A stretch of DNA of 41,353 bases from HGM05190 sp964394205. GTDB lineage: Bacteria; Bacteroidota; Bacteroidia; Bacteroidales; Muribaculaceae. The stretch is taken from NCBI GenBank assembly GCA_964394205.1, contig CAYMVS010000015.1, positions 1-41,353 on the forward strand, in the 5' to 3' direction. A model generated the notes under the pieces. The model made no database searches. It was not told the origin of the DNA and saw nothing but the letters and a program-made list of their open reading frames with translations. Of the stretch, positions 8,396-16,282 are shown in pieces (within the stretch, counting starts at the first letter, position 1; every line of letters begins with the position of its first letter). Position numbers and translations under genes: made by a program.

Positions 8396-9706
8396 ATGAA
8401 TAACGGTAATGGCATTTTTTTGCTTTGGCGAGGTTGGGCACTGACGACCGGCGCTTTTGCCTTGGTTATCTTGCTGTCGCTCTGGGTGCCAAAAAATTGG
8501 CTTCCGTTTGTGGCTTTTGCCCTTGCCTTGTTGCTGCACCTGCTGTCAAACTCAACCCTGCACGGTCGCGCGCCTGTGTGCTCGGTCATCCCCTTTATCG
8601 GCACGAGGACATTGACCTGGACCGGAGTGATAATGATCGTGATAAACTTCATCTATTATCACAACTACATCTACACTCTATTTCACCCAAACACCGTCAA
8701 TCCCCAGATTCCCTATTTAACCATCCTCATCGAGGCGCCGGTAGCGACCCTGATAGCCGCCTGGGCCGTCTTCAGGGGCACGAAAATCAGCTTTTGCCGA
8801 AATTGCATCGAGCAACACGGCGAGCCCGTTGAGAGAGGTTTTCTCGGTATTCTTTTCACTCAGGAGGGACAATATCAGGTCAGGATGCTGGCGGTGTCGG
8901 GCTCTATCCTTTCGTTAATCACCTGGGGATACTATTTTTTCTTCTACATCAACATCAACATCAACACCCCCGACTCCTTTTTCTTCTGCTGGCTCCCGAT
9001 TCTCTTCACTTTGGCCACATTCTTTTATCTCGGGGTGAGATATGTCAGCATCTACACATATTATTGCCAGAACGCCGGGTTAAACCACGGGCTCGATGAG
9101 AAAGTGACCCGTCTGCGCTATCTTGTGATATGCGGTGATGAGATTTTGCTCAACCACACGCGCAACACGCTGCTGTTCACATCGGTTGACCGTCTTGACA
9201 CGCCTGCCACAATAACAGTTCCCTACCGGGCCGACGTGACCGACAAAGAGGCCGAGAATCTTCTTGTCGACAATACCCGGCTCAAAGACGGTAAGCTGCG
9301 GTTCATGTATAAAGTGACTGCATCGAGTGCCGAGTCAAACATGTTCCACTACATCGTGACCTTGACATCGGCCGACCTCCTTAAAGGAACGACACTTGAG
9401 GGGGGGCAGTGGTTTACCATTCAGGCGATTCAGCAGCTCATGACCGAGAAGAAGCTCACTTCATTGTTGTGTGCCGAGATTGTGCGTCTTCACGACGTGA
9501 CCATGGCCTGGAAAACCTACGACCGTGAGGGCCGGCGCCTGTACAAGATACGCAACTACCGCCCCTCGTTCAGGTTGCGCGACATCGACTCATGGGATGT
9601 CGATTTCAACGACCCGTTGTGGTTGCACATTTCTTCCTGCAATCAGGATAAAAAATTCTGGCGTATCCGCCGATTTTGGCAACGATATATTAATGGCTTG
9701 AGATAA
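8396..9706 (+). CDS. Unidentified six-helix membrane protein with cytoplasmic-type C-terminal domain
   Basis: The 436-residue product has about six hydrophobic segments: near residues 8-28, 33-50, 72-92, 103-122, 162-185 and 195-215. A soluble domain of about 220 residues follows, with a conserved-looking stretch (AEIVRLHDVTMAWKTYD, then RNYRPSFRLRDID). A short cysteine pair (CRNC) lies between helices 4 and 5. I recognise no family. The gene starts 13 bp after the dipeptidyl peptidase, and its TAA overlaps the miaA ATG by one base (TAATG), so the two are probably translationally coupled. Nothing links it biochemically to tRNA modification, and I assign no function. Confidence 0.85.
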   Translation: MNNGNGIFLLWRGWALTTGAFALVILLSLWVPKNWLPFVAFALALLLHLLSNSTLHGRAPVCSVIPFIGTRTLTWTGVIMIVINFIYYHNYIYTLFHPNTVNPQIPYLTILIEAPVATLIAAWAVFRGTKISFCRNCIEQHGEPVERGFLGILFTQEGQYQVRMLAVSGSILSLITWGYYFFFYINININTPDSFFFCWLPILFTLATFFYLGVRYVSIYTYYCQNAGLNHGLDEKVTRLRYLVICGDEILLNHTRNTLLFTSVDRLDTPATITVPYRADVTDKEAENLLVDNTRLKDGKLRFMYKVTASSAESNMFHYIVTLTSADLLKGTTLEGGQWFTIQAIQQLMTEKKLTSLLCAEIVRLHDVTMAWKTYDREGRRLYKIRNYRPSFRLRDIDSWDVDFNDPLWLHISSCNQDKKFWRIRRFWQRYINGLR

Positions 9707-10611
9707 TGCTCTTTATAACCGGACCGACAGCATCAGGTAAAACCCGACGTGGTGTGGAGATCGCCCGTGCTATAGGGGGCGAGATTATAAGTGCCGACTC
9801 CCGCCAGCTTTACCGCGGCATGGATATAGGCACCGGTAAAGACCTTGAAGAGTATGACGGGATTCCCTACCACCTGATTGACATCTGTCAGCCGGGCTAC
9901 CGCTATAATCTTTTTGAGTATCTCAGGGATTTTGAGCAGGCCAAAGCCGACATTGACAGCCGTGGCGCCGTGCCTGTTGTTTGTGGCGGGACCGGACTCT
10001 ACATAGAGTCGATAATAAAAGGGATTCAGCTCCCGCCGGTACCCGAAAACCGAGAGTTGCGCGACAGCCTCAAGGGGAAGAGTATTGATGAACTGAAAGA
10101 GATACTTAAACAGTATAAAACACTCCACAACACGACCGATGTCGACAGCTGCCAGCGAGCCATACGCGCCATTGAGATCGCGAAATATTATCATGATAAC
10201 CCGACACAGGGAGAGTTGACGCGACCAAAACCGATCTCCGATGCCATCGTTATTGGTGTCGATATACCCCGAGATGAGCGCCGCCTGCGCATCTCACGGC
10301 GTCTTCACTCGCGCCTCGAGGCGGGCATGGTTGATGAGGTGAGGCGACTTATAGATGAAGGGGTGTCACCCGAAAACCTTATGTATTATGGATTGGAATA
10401 TAAGTTCCTGACTCAGTATGTAATCGGCCAACTTTCCTACTCCGAGATGGTCTCGGCACTCGAGACCGCCATCCATCAGTTTGCAAAACGTCAGATGACA
10501 TGGTTCAGAGGCATGGAGCGACGCGGCACGCCTATTCACTGGCTGCCATACGATCTGAGCACCGACGATTTCATCAATCGCGTGTTGGAACTAATGCCTG
10601 AACGACAATAA
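9706..10611 (+). CDS. miaA: tRNA dimethylallyltransferase
   Basis: MiaA transfers a dimethylallyl group from DMAPP to N6 of A37 in tRNAs that read UNN codons. The 301-residue protein has the P-loop GPTASGKT at residues 6-13, the DSRQLYRGMDIGTGK stretch typical of the family, and the GGTGLY motif near residue 98. Its length matches other MiaA proteins. The ATG overlaps the stop codon of the preceding membrane protein by one base. It is the last gene of the plus-strand operon and faces the convergent MFS gene with 27 bp between stops; no strong terminator is visible there. Confidence 0.97.
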   Translation: MLFITGPTASGKTRRGVEIARAIGGEIISADSRQLYRGMDIGTGKDLEEYDGIPYHLIDICQPGYRYNLFEYLRDFEQAKADIDSRGAVPVVCGGTGLYIESIIKGIQLPPVPENRELRDSLKGKSIDELKEILKQYKTLHNTTDVDSCQRAIRAIEIAKYYHDNPTQGELTRPKPISDAIVIGVDIPRDERRLRISRRLHSRLEAGMVDEVRRLIDEGVSPENLMYYGLEYKFLTQYVIGQLSYSEMVSALETAIHQFAKRQMTWFRGMERRGTPIHWLPYDLSTDDFINRVLELMPERQ

Positions 10612-10638
10612 CGTCAGGCAGTCAACCGTTCATGCTAA

Positions 10639-11865
10639 TCAACTGTTTTGCAGATTCAATGGCTTCAGACGACTGTCGGCAATAAGAAAGAGAGCCGTAA
10701 TCAAAGCGATAATAAGAAACACAATGCCTGTGCTCTTCATGATGTCGCCCAGACCCACGAGAGGTGTTATGATGGCCGCAAAGAGATATTTTGCGACATT
10801 CAGTATCGCCGATGCCGACCCGGCGTTGTCGTGCCCCTCCTCCATTGACAAAGTGTTGGAGCTTGAAAACACCATGCCCGATCCCAAGAGCATCGGTATC
10901 ATTGCACACTCATACGCCACGATACCGCCATCCATCCAGAGCACGACAGCCTCGGCTATCGCTCCAAGACACATCACCGACCCTCCGGCCATCAGACCTC
11001 GTTTTATCACCTTAAGCTTAGCCACCGTCATCGAGCCCACAATCAGCGCCAGCGAGTTGGCGCCAAACAACAGTCCAAAGTGTGATGCCGACATGCCGTA
11101 ATGTGTCTGCAGAATGAACGGAGCCGACGATATATAGGAGAACAGCAGTCCGATAGCGATTGACTTGGTCAATGCATAAAGCATGAAACGACGGTTGCGG
11201 GCAAGAGCAGCGTAGGCTTTAATATAAGTGCTGAATTTGGCCGACTTAAGTCGTCGCGACGGTGGCAGGCTCTCAGGGCGGCGTGTGGTCCATATCCACA
11301 TCAGCACCCCGATCACCAAAAGAACAATGAAGATGCCCCGCCAGCCAAAATCGTCGGCCATGAAACCGCCAATCAGCGGCGCCATGGCAGGTGCAAAACC
11401 GTTAAGAGCTCCGACAACCGACATTATCACAGCCAACTGCCGGCCTGCATATCGGTCGGCCGGTATTGAGAAACTCAAAACCATTGATCCTCCGGCCCCG
11501 ATTCCCTGAAACAAACGGCATATTATAAAGAATATGATTGTCGTTGAAAACAAGGAGACAAGAGTGCCTAATGCAAAAAGAGCGAGCGAAAGCAAAAGTA
11601 TCGGCTTTCGGCCATACCGGTCGCTCAGCGACCCCCACATCACCGACCCTATTCCAAGGCCAAGCATAGCCGCCGATATACCCATCTGGGTCATCGACGG
11701 CGTGGTGTGAAACTGACGCATCATGTCGGGTACCGCCGGCAGATACATATCGTTGACAAGCGAACTGAACGAGCCGAGTATAGCTATGAAAATTATAAAC
11801 AACGCATAGCTCGGTTTACCGGCCGGCGTGTAGTCTTGAACTCTATTTTGACTGTTATCACTCAT
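10639..11865 (-). CDS. MFS multidrug exporter, Bcr/CflA (DHA1) type
   Basis: This 408-residue inner-membrane transporter has about 12 hydrophobic helices. Major facilitator motif A, GSLSDRYGRKP, lies between helices 2 and 3, and GPAM/GALNGFAPAMAP-type helix-5 sequence matches the drug:proton antiporter group. Bcr/CflA homologues export compounds such as bicyclomycin or sulfonamides. The substrate here cannot be read from sequence. The ATG at 11865 is supported by the cytoplasmic, polar N-terminus before the first helix. A terminator for the upstream gene lies at 11903-11935, so it probably has its own promoter in 11866-11902, although I see no good TAnnTTTG element there. A short palindrome (GAGTT-5-AACTC, 11889-11903) could be an operator. 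Confidence 0.9.
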   Translation of the reverse strand: MSDNSQNRVQDYTPAGKPSYALFIIFIAILGSFSSLVNDMYLPAVPDMMRQFHTTPSMTQMGISAAMLGLGIGSVMWGSLSDRYGRKPILLLSLALFALGTLVSLFSTTIIFFIICRLFQGIGAGGSMVLSFSIPADRYAGRQLAVIMSVVGALNGFAPAMAPLIGGFMADDFGWRGIFIVLLVIGVLMWIWTTRRPESLPPSRRLKSAKFSTYIKAYAALARNRRFMLYALTKSIAIGLLFSYISSAPFILQTHYGMSASHFGLLFGANSLALIVGSMTVAKLKVIKRGLMAGGSVMCLGAIAEAVVLWMDGGIVAYECAMIPMLLGSGMVFSSSNTLSMEEGHDNAGSASAILNVAKYLFAAIITPLVGLGDIMKSTGIVFLIIALITALFLIADSRLKPLNLQNS

Positions 11866-11902
11866 GCTTTATTAACATTTGAAAACCGAGTTTGTTTAAC
11901 TC

Positions 11903-11935
11903 AAAACGGGTGCAACCGACCGTCGGTCACACCCG
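11903..11935 (-). terminator. Intrinsic terminator after the thioredoxin-fold gene
   Basis: On the minus strand, arms spanning 11935-11922 and 11920-11907 (CGGGTG..ACCGAC / GTCGGT..CACCCG, 12 of 14 positions paired) form a G+C-rich hairpin with a minimal loop. TTTT follows at 11906-11903. It lies 28 bp downstream of the stop at 11963. Confidence 0.75.
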
Positions 11936-11962
11936 CTGTAAGAGCATGTTGATGTTGTCTTT

Positions 11963-12445
11963 CTAAAGAGATTTCAAAGTATCATCATCGGGGTTTACAG
12001 CAACTATCTTGCCGGCAGGGTCGATGAGAAAACTGTTGAGACCCTGGTCGAGATGATAAAGACGGGAAACGGTCTCGAGGTTTGAACCTTGAAGATTGAC
12101 ATGAACTCCCTCTGTCAGGCCATCGGCTTTCCTTATATTGTTAAACAGACGATAGTTGCTGTCAACATTGATTGCCAAAAGTTTCAGTCGCCCTTCAGAG
12201 CCGGCTGCAATGGATTCATGTCGGTTTACCCCGATACGCGTTTCAGGATTTGTTGAATCCCAGAATGTCAATAACACATATCCGTTGGGATTAAGCTTTG
12301 TCAATGACACGGCAGAGTCGGCCGTCTCGATCTTGAATAATGGTGCGCTATAGCCCTCGGCGGCTTCAAACAGACGCTCGGTGTGGGCCGATACAGTGAG
12401 AAGAAAAAACGCAAAAAGAGCAATTAAGCCTATCGATTTTTTCAT
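11963..12445 (-). CDS. Exported thioredoxin-fold protein lacking the CxxC cysteines
   Basis: The 160-residue product starts with a signal peptide (MKKSIGLIALFAFFLLTVSAH), which selects the ATG at 12445 over in-frame codons further upstream at 12514. The mature part follows the TlpA/AhpC-like thioredoxin layout: YSAPLFKIETADS, then a beta strand YVLLTFWDS, LLAINVDSN, and a C-terminal LIDPAGKIVAVN. Where redox-active members have WCxxC, this protein reads FWDSTNPETR, so it cannot do thiol exchange by that site. It is probably a periplasmic fold relative with a binding or structural role, which is inference. Its own promoter is at 12580-12611, giving a leader of about 125 nt. Confidence 0.8.
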   Translation of the reverse strand: MKKSIGLIALFAFFLLTVSAHTERLFEAAEGYSAPLFKIETADSAVSLTKLNPNGYVLLTFWDSTNPETRIGVNRHESIAAGSEGRLKLLAINVDSNYRLFNNIRKADGLTEGVHVNLQGSNLETVSRLYHLDQGLNSFLIDPAGKIVAVNPDDDTLKSL

Positions 12446-12579
12446 GAAAATGTTATTTGGTTGAACCATCAGGCAGTGCCACCTACTCTCTACGCTTGTG
12501 TCAAGCAGCGACATTGTCTTGCCGATTTTCGGCTCGGTGTGAAATCGGATGATTATTCACACTTTTTGATTTAACGGTG

Positions 12580-12611
12580 CAAAGTTAAACATTGTTTGCC
12601 TCACTACCAAA
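12580..12611 (-). promoter_or_regulatory. Promoter of the thioredoxin-fold gene
   Basis: On the minus strand, TTTG (12611-12608), a 20-bp spacer and TAACTTTG (12587-12580) form a full Bacteroidota consensus promoter. The start of transcription would be near 12573, well upstream of the ATG at 12445, so the mRNA has an unusually long leader for this window. Confidence 0.8.
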
Positions 12612-12649
12612 TGTTTACACTCTGCCGGTCACCGATTTACACACAATTT

Positions 12650-12686
12650 CGGCTCAAACACCGCATGAACAGCAGTGTTTGAGCCG
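12650..12686 (-). terminator. Hairpin after the GldB-like gene, probable terminator
   Basis: Perfect 12-bp arms (12650-12661 CGGCTCAAACAC and 12675-12686 GTGTTTGAGCCG) with a 13-nt loop lie 36 bp downstream of the stop at 12722. On the minus strand the hairpin is followed only by AAATTGTG and not by a run of T, so termination is likely but not certain. Confidence 0.55.
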
Positions 12687-12721
12687 ACTGTTAAAAAGTT
12701 TTAAAACTATGTTTTACAACA

Positions 12722-13720
12722 CTATTTTGAGCCCTGATACCCCGATTTTTGCAAAAATTTGGGATCATTGTAAAACTCAGGCTTGAGCATATCGACAAGC
12801 TTTGTCTGCGGGTTATTCTTAAGGTAAGACTTGACAATCTTATACCCGATATAGTTCCCGATATGCCCGGGAGCGTCGGGGTGAATCATCGGGCTGCCGG
12901 GTCTATGTTTGGTCAGATCGGCGACGAGTGTCTGGTCGGTTGAAAAGGGAATCTCCTGATTTATCATGCGATCCCATATCATCTTTTCGTTATCCTCGAG
13001 CCATTTCCAACGAGCTTCGTTATAGCTCAGGGCATCATGCTCGTTTGCATCGGGAACAAGCTTAAGTTTTGCATAAGTCATGACGCCTGAATAAAGCATG
13101 TGGGACAACACCTGGTCGCGGCCCAATGCCTTGAAGGGGTATTGCGACCCGATCCAGGCCTCTACAATATTATAAGGCATCAGCGAAAGACGAGCCACCT
13201 CGCGTCGATATTCGGGCCAACTGCTGTAGCCGTCAAAGTCCTCCCCGAGATAGTGGTTAAGGGAAATCATCATTATCGAATCAACCACATAGATCTTTTT
13301 GATGTATGGAGTCACTATACCATAAAGTTTAGGAGTCTTGACGCCGGGCAGCTCGGCTTTCATCAGTTTGAAGCTTTTGGCAGCGATTTCCTCGACCGAG
13401 TCAAGCCGCTCTTCAGTCAGTATATCGTCAACCACAGGCACAAAGGCGCCATGAAGAGGGCGGGTGGCAAAATCCATCAAAGCCCCGTCGGTTGTAAGGT
13501 CCTCTTTAAAAATGTAGGAATATCCCTTGAATACCGGCATGAAACTATCCAGACATGCCTGACGCTCATCATGTGACAAAGACGGGAAATTGAACACCTC
13601 TTTATAAATGGGAACAATGTCGACTGTCTCGTCGGGCTGCTTCTCCTTGGTGCAGGAGCTCAACGGGATGAGACTTGTAGAGATAACTAATGCCGAGGCA
13701 CAAAATAACAGATGTTTCAT
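12722..13720 (-). CDS. GldB-like lipoprotein
   Basis: The 332-residue product begins with a lipoprotein signal peptide and lipobox (LSSC, Cys near residue 22), starting at the ATG at 13720 rather than 8 codons upstream. The C-terminal half carries the pattern seen in gliding-motility lipoprotein GldB and its homologues (HPDAPGHIGNYIGYKIVKSYL). GldB-like proteins occur widely in non-gliding Bacteroidales, where they relate to type IX secretion or envelope functions that are poorly defined. No other gld or por genes lie nearby. A -7 element is present at 13763-13770. The family call is good; the role is uncertain. Confidence 0.8.
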   Translation of the reverse strand: MKHLLFCASALVISTSLIPLSSCTKEKQPDETVDIVPIYKEVFNFPSLSHDERQACLDSFMPVFKGYSYIFKEDLTTDGALMDFATRPLHGAFVPVVDDILTEERLDSVEEIAAKSFKLMKAELPGVKTPKLYGIVTPYIKKIYVVDSIMMISLNHYLGEDFDGYSSWPEYRREVARLSLMPYNIVEAWIGSQYPFKALGRDQVLSHMLYSGVMTYAKLKLVPDANEHDALSYNEARWKWLEDNEKMIWDRMINQEIPFSTDQTLVADLTKHRPGSPMIHPDAPGHIGNYIGYKIVKSYLKNNPQTKLVDMLKPEFYNDPKFLQKSGYQGSK

Positions 13721-13762
13721 TATTCTGATTATGCTATTGGTCAATTTTGGTCATTTGTTGCG

Positions 13763-13770
13763 CAAAAATA
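13763..13770 (-). promoter_or_regulatory. -7 element for the GldB-like gene
   Basis: TATTTTTG on the minus strand, about 43 bp upstream of the ATG at 13720. I see no matching TTTG 19-21 bp further upstream, so the promoter is only half supported. Confidence 0.4.
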
Positions 13771-13813
13771 CAGAAATTTTCCTAAAGTGTCTTAACTATC
13801 GGTATAAAATGAG

Positions 13814-13821
13814 TAATTTTG
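13814..13821 (+). promoter_or_regulatory. -7 element for the amidase gene
   Basis: TAATTTTG lies 24 bp before the TTG start at 13846. The -33 region (around 13790-13793, TCTT) is a poor match. It is arranged divergently with the GldB-like gene's element at 13763-13770. Confidence 0.5.
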
Positions 13822-13845
13822 CAATTAATTTAGTTTGACATAGCA

Positions 13846-15018
13846 TTGAAAACATTGTATTTCATATACCGCTCACTGACAGCCCTGCCCGGGCTACCGA
13901 CAACAAGGCTCGCCGCCTTTGTTGTGTGGGCTTGTATTGCATGCAGTTTCAATGCGGCCGCCTTTACCGTCATCATTGATGCCGGTCACGGTGGCAACGA
14001 TGCCGGCGCGTTGGGGGCGTTTACCAACGAGAAGTCAATCAATCTCGATGTCGCGCAAAAAGTGAGAGATATCCTCAGGCGCGAGCTTGACTGCAAGATC
14101 GTCATGACACGCGATGATGACTATTTTGTCACTCTTCAATCGAGAGCCGATATCGCCAACCGGGCTAAAGGAGACATTTTCATCTCCATTCACGCCAACT
14201 CGGTTGGGCTGAACACCCCCGGCCGCACGAGCGTCAACGGGGCGTCGGTCTACACTCTGGGCCTCGAGAAGTCACAGGCAAACATGGAGGTGGCCAAGCG
14301 TGAAAACTCGGTTATTATGCTTGAGCCTGACTATACCACGACATATCAAGGCTTTGACCCTAACTCAACCGAGAGTTACATCATGTTTGAAATAGACCAG
14401 TCGGTCAATCTTGACAACAGCATCCGTCTTGCCGGCGAGATACAGCGGGAGCTGAAAACGACAGCCGGAAGACGCGACAACGGCGTCAGGCAAGCCCCGT
14501 TTTACGTCCTTGTCAAAACCGCCATGCCCGCCGTGCTGGTGGAACTTGATTTTATCTGTAACCCCACTCAGGAGAAATTCATGGCCTCGGAGGCCGGGTC
14601 GACACGTTTGGCCCGCGCTATCGCCAACGCCGTCATTTCCTACAATAGAAATTGCTCACCGGCAACCGTTCCGGCCAATAAACCTAAAACCACCAAAACC
14701 AAAACCAAGCCAGACAAGAAAGAGACCGTAGCCCAACCGCGAGATGAAGAGCAGCCCACACCGGTCGTGGCCGACACTGACATCCCTATTTATAAGGTGC
14801 AGTTTCTCACCTCGGGCCCGACGGTCTTGGCCGACGGCGATTCCAGGTTCAAAGGATTGACACCGGTCGAACACTACATCGACACCGATGGTGTGGTGAA
14901 ATACACAACCGGCACGGCCGCGACGACCGCTGAGGCAAAAAAGATTCTATCCTCTGTAAAAAAATTATTCCCTCAGGCGTTTATAATTAAAACCATAAAT
15001 GGCAAAAGGGTCAGATAA
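13846..15018 (+). CDS. N-acetylmuramoyl-L-alanine amidase (Amidase_3)
   Basis: This is an exported zinc amidase that cuts the bond between MurNAc and the stem peptide in peptidoglycan. The 390-residue protein has an N-terminal hydrophobic segment (residues about 22-40) and then the Amidase_3 core. Zinc ligands are expected in DAGHGGND (H48), NEKSIN (E near 62) and SIHANS, with the catalytic glutamate in VELDF. After a lysine/threonine/proline-rich linker (about residues 275-305), the C-terminus (YKVQFLTS ... GVVKYTTG ... FPQAFI) resembles the SPOR-like peptidoglycan-binding domain found in Bacteroidota amidases. The start is a TTG at 13846; no ATG exists before the core. It sits 33 bp upstream of the MCE gene, probably in one operon. 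Confidence 0.9.
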   Translation: MKTLYFIYRSLTALPGLPTTRLAAFVVWACIACSFNAAAFTVIIDAGHGGNDAGALGAFTNEKSINLDVAQKVRDILRRELDCKIVMTRDDDYFVTLQSRADIANRAKGDIFISIHANSVGLNTPGRTSVNGASVYTLGLEKSQANMEVAKRENSVIMLEPDYTTTYQGFDPNSTESYIMFEIDQSVNLDNSIRLAGEIQRELKTTAGRRDNGVRQAPFYVLVKTAMPAVLVELDFICNPTQEKFMASEAGSTRLARAIANAVISYNRNCSPATVPANKPKTTKTKTKPDKKETVAQPRDEEQPTPVVADTDIPIYKVQFLTSGPTVLADGDSRFKGLTPVEHYIDTDGVVKYTTGTAATTAEAKKILSSVKKLFPQAFIIKTINGKRVR

Positions 15019-15051
15019 ATAACCAATGAAAACCGTTTCAACTTACCTGAT

Positions 15052-15975
15052 ATGAATAAAATCGCTAAAAAAGAACTGATTATTGGAGGCTGTGTGCTTA
15101 TAACACTGGCAATACTCTTTTTCGGCATTGACTACCTTAAAGGCATCAATATCTTTAAGGCTGCCAACTACTATTATGTTTCCTATACCAATGTGGCCGG
15201 TCTGGCACAGTCGGCTCCGGTGACGGTCAATGGCTTTAAGGTTGGTCTGGTAAGAGAAATAAAGTATGAGTATGACAACCCAGGCCATGTGCTCGTCGAG
15301 ATGAGCCTGGATAAGCACCTGCGTGTAACCAAGGGGACAAAAGCCGTCCTGACAACCGATATGCTCGGCACATCGACCATCGTTCTCGAGATGGCTCCAA
15401 ATAACGATTACCACGATATAGGTGACAAACTGGTTGGTGTAAATGCTACCGGACTGATGGATAACCTTTCAGGCGAGCTCATCCCCAAGGTAATGGATGT
15501 GCTTCCTAAGGTAGACTCATTATTGGTTGCCGTCACCACATTGGTGAGCAACCCGGCTATCAACAGCTCCATCAACCGTCTCGACGACATCATGGCAAAT
15601 ATAGAATCAGCCACACGGTCGCTCGCAGTGACTATGAACTCGGTGGCGCCGGCCTCCCGGAAGATTCCCGGAGTGATTGACAATGTCGATAAAATCTCGG
15701 CCAGTCTTGCAGCTGCATCGGCCGATCTTGCCCAGGTCGCTGCAAACGTAAAGACCATGCCCATCGACTCCACCATGAAAAATCTGAACACAATCACCCG
15801 AAACCTCTCCCTGATCACCGGTCAGCTCAACAGTAAGGACTCATCGCTCGGGCTTCTGCTCTACGACCCCAACCTGTATTACAATCTCAACAACACCGCG
15901 GCCCATCTTGACTCAATCATGATCGACCTCAAGCGTCAGCCCAAACGCTACATTCCATCCATCAAAATCTTCTAA
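15052..15975 (+). CDS. MCE (MlaD-type) domain protein
   Basis: The 307-residue product has a single N-terminal membrane helix (residues about 8-25, including GGCVLITLAILFFGI). An MCE domain follows at about 35-115 (VSYTNVAGLAQSAPVTVNGFKVGLVREI). A long helical C-terminal part comes next, rich in serine/threonine/alanine heptads and without further membrane segments. MlaD-type proteins form hexameric rings and are the periplasmic substrate-binding part of ABC systems that move phospholipids between the membranes. The partner permease and ATPase genes (MlaE, MlaF) are not in this window. It is probably co-transcribed with the amidase gene. Confidence 0.9.
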   Translation: MNKIAKKELIIGGCVLITLAILFFGIDYLKGINIFKAANYYYVSYTNVAGLAQSAPVTVNGFKVGLVREIKYEYDNPGHVLVEMSLDKHLRVTKGTKAVLTTDMLGTSTIVLEMAPNNDYHDIGDKLVGVNATGLMDNLSGELIPKVMDVLPKVDSLLVAVTTLVSNPAINSSINRLDDIMANIESATRSLAVTMNSVAPASRKIPGVIDNVDKISASLAAASADLAQVAANVKTMPIDSTMKNLNTITRNLSLITGQLNSKDSSLGLLLYDPNLYYNLNNTAAHLDSIMIDLKRQPKRYIPSIKIF

Positions 15976-16003
15976 TTTAGAATTATTCTAAATTTCACAA
16001 CAC

Positions 16004-16163
16004 CCCCCGATTTAAATTTACACCTGGCGACAAGTGTTGATAAATCGGGGGTTATCTATCTTCACTCCAAGTGTCGCCAAAGACTGTTGATAACTTTTTG
16101 ACTTCATAATTATTTATATATCTGCATTTTACATCATCTCAAACTACCTGTTGATAACTTTTT
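16004..16163. repeat. DnaA-box-like nonamers and nested inverted repeats; candidate oriC/dnaA control region
   Basis: The intergenic region before dnaA contains three copies of TGTTGATAA (16035-16043, 16085-16093, 16149-16157), the complement of TTATCAACA. That differs by one base from the DnaA-box consensus TTATNCACA. The last two copies lie in an identical 16-mer (16084-16099, 16148-16163). A perfect 11-bp inverted repeat (CCCCCGATTTA 16004-16014 / TAAATCGGGGG 16041-16051) and an 8-bp one (TGGCGACA 16025-16032 / TGTCGCCA 16072-16079) interlock around the first copy. An AT-rich stretch (about 16095-16140, 16164-16250) could unwind. Either autoregulation of dnaA or a replication origin fits. 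The sequence does not decide between them. Confidence 0.6.
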
Positions 16164-16226
16164 TTGATAATTATTTGAAACTCAGCACCCTTGCGTTGTC
16201 TTTAAATATTCCAAAAAAAAACGACC

Positions 16227-16257
16227 TTGTTTTTTTAAAAAAAATTGGAGAATTTTG
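16227..16257 (+). promoter_or_regulatory. dnaA promoter
   Basis: TTG at 16227-16229, a 20-bp spacer and GAATTTTG at 16250-16257 match the Bacteroidota promoter except for the first base of the -7 element. Transcription would start near 16263. That falls on the first in-frame ATG (16262) and so favours the next ATG at 16283 as the real start of DnaA. Confidence 0.6.
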
Positions 16258-16282
16258 TAACATGAAAACTAACCCGACAGCT

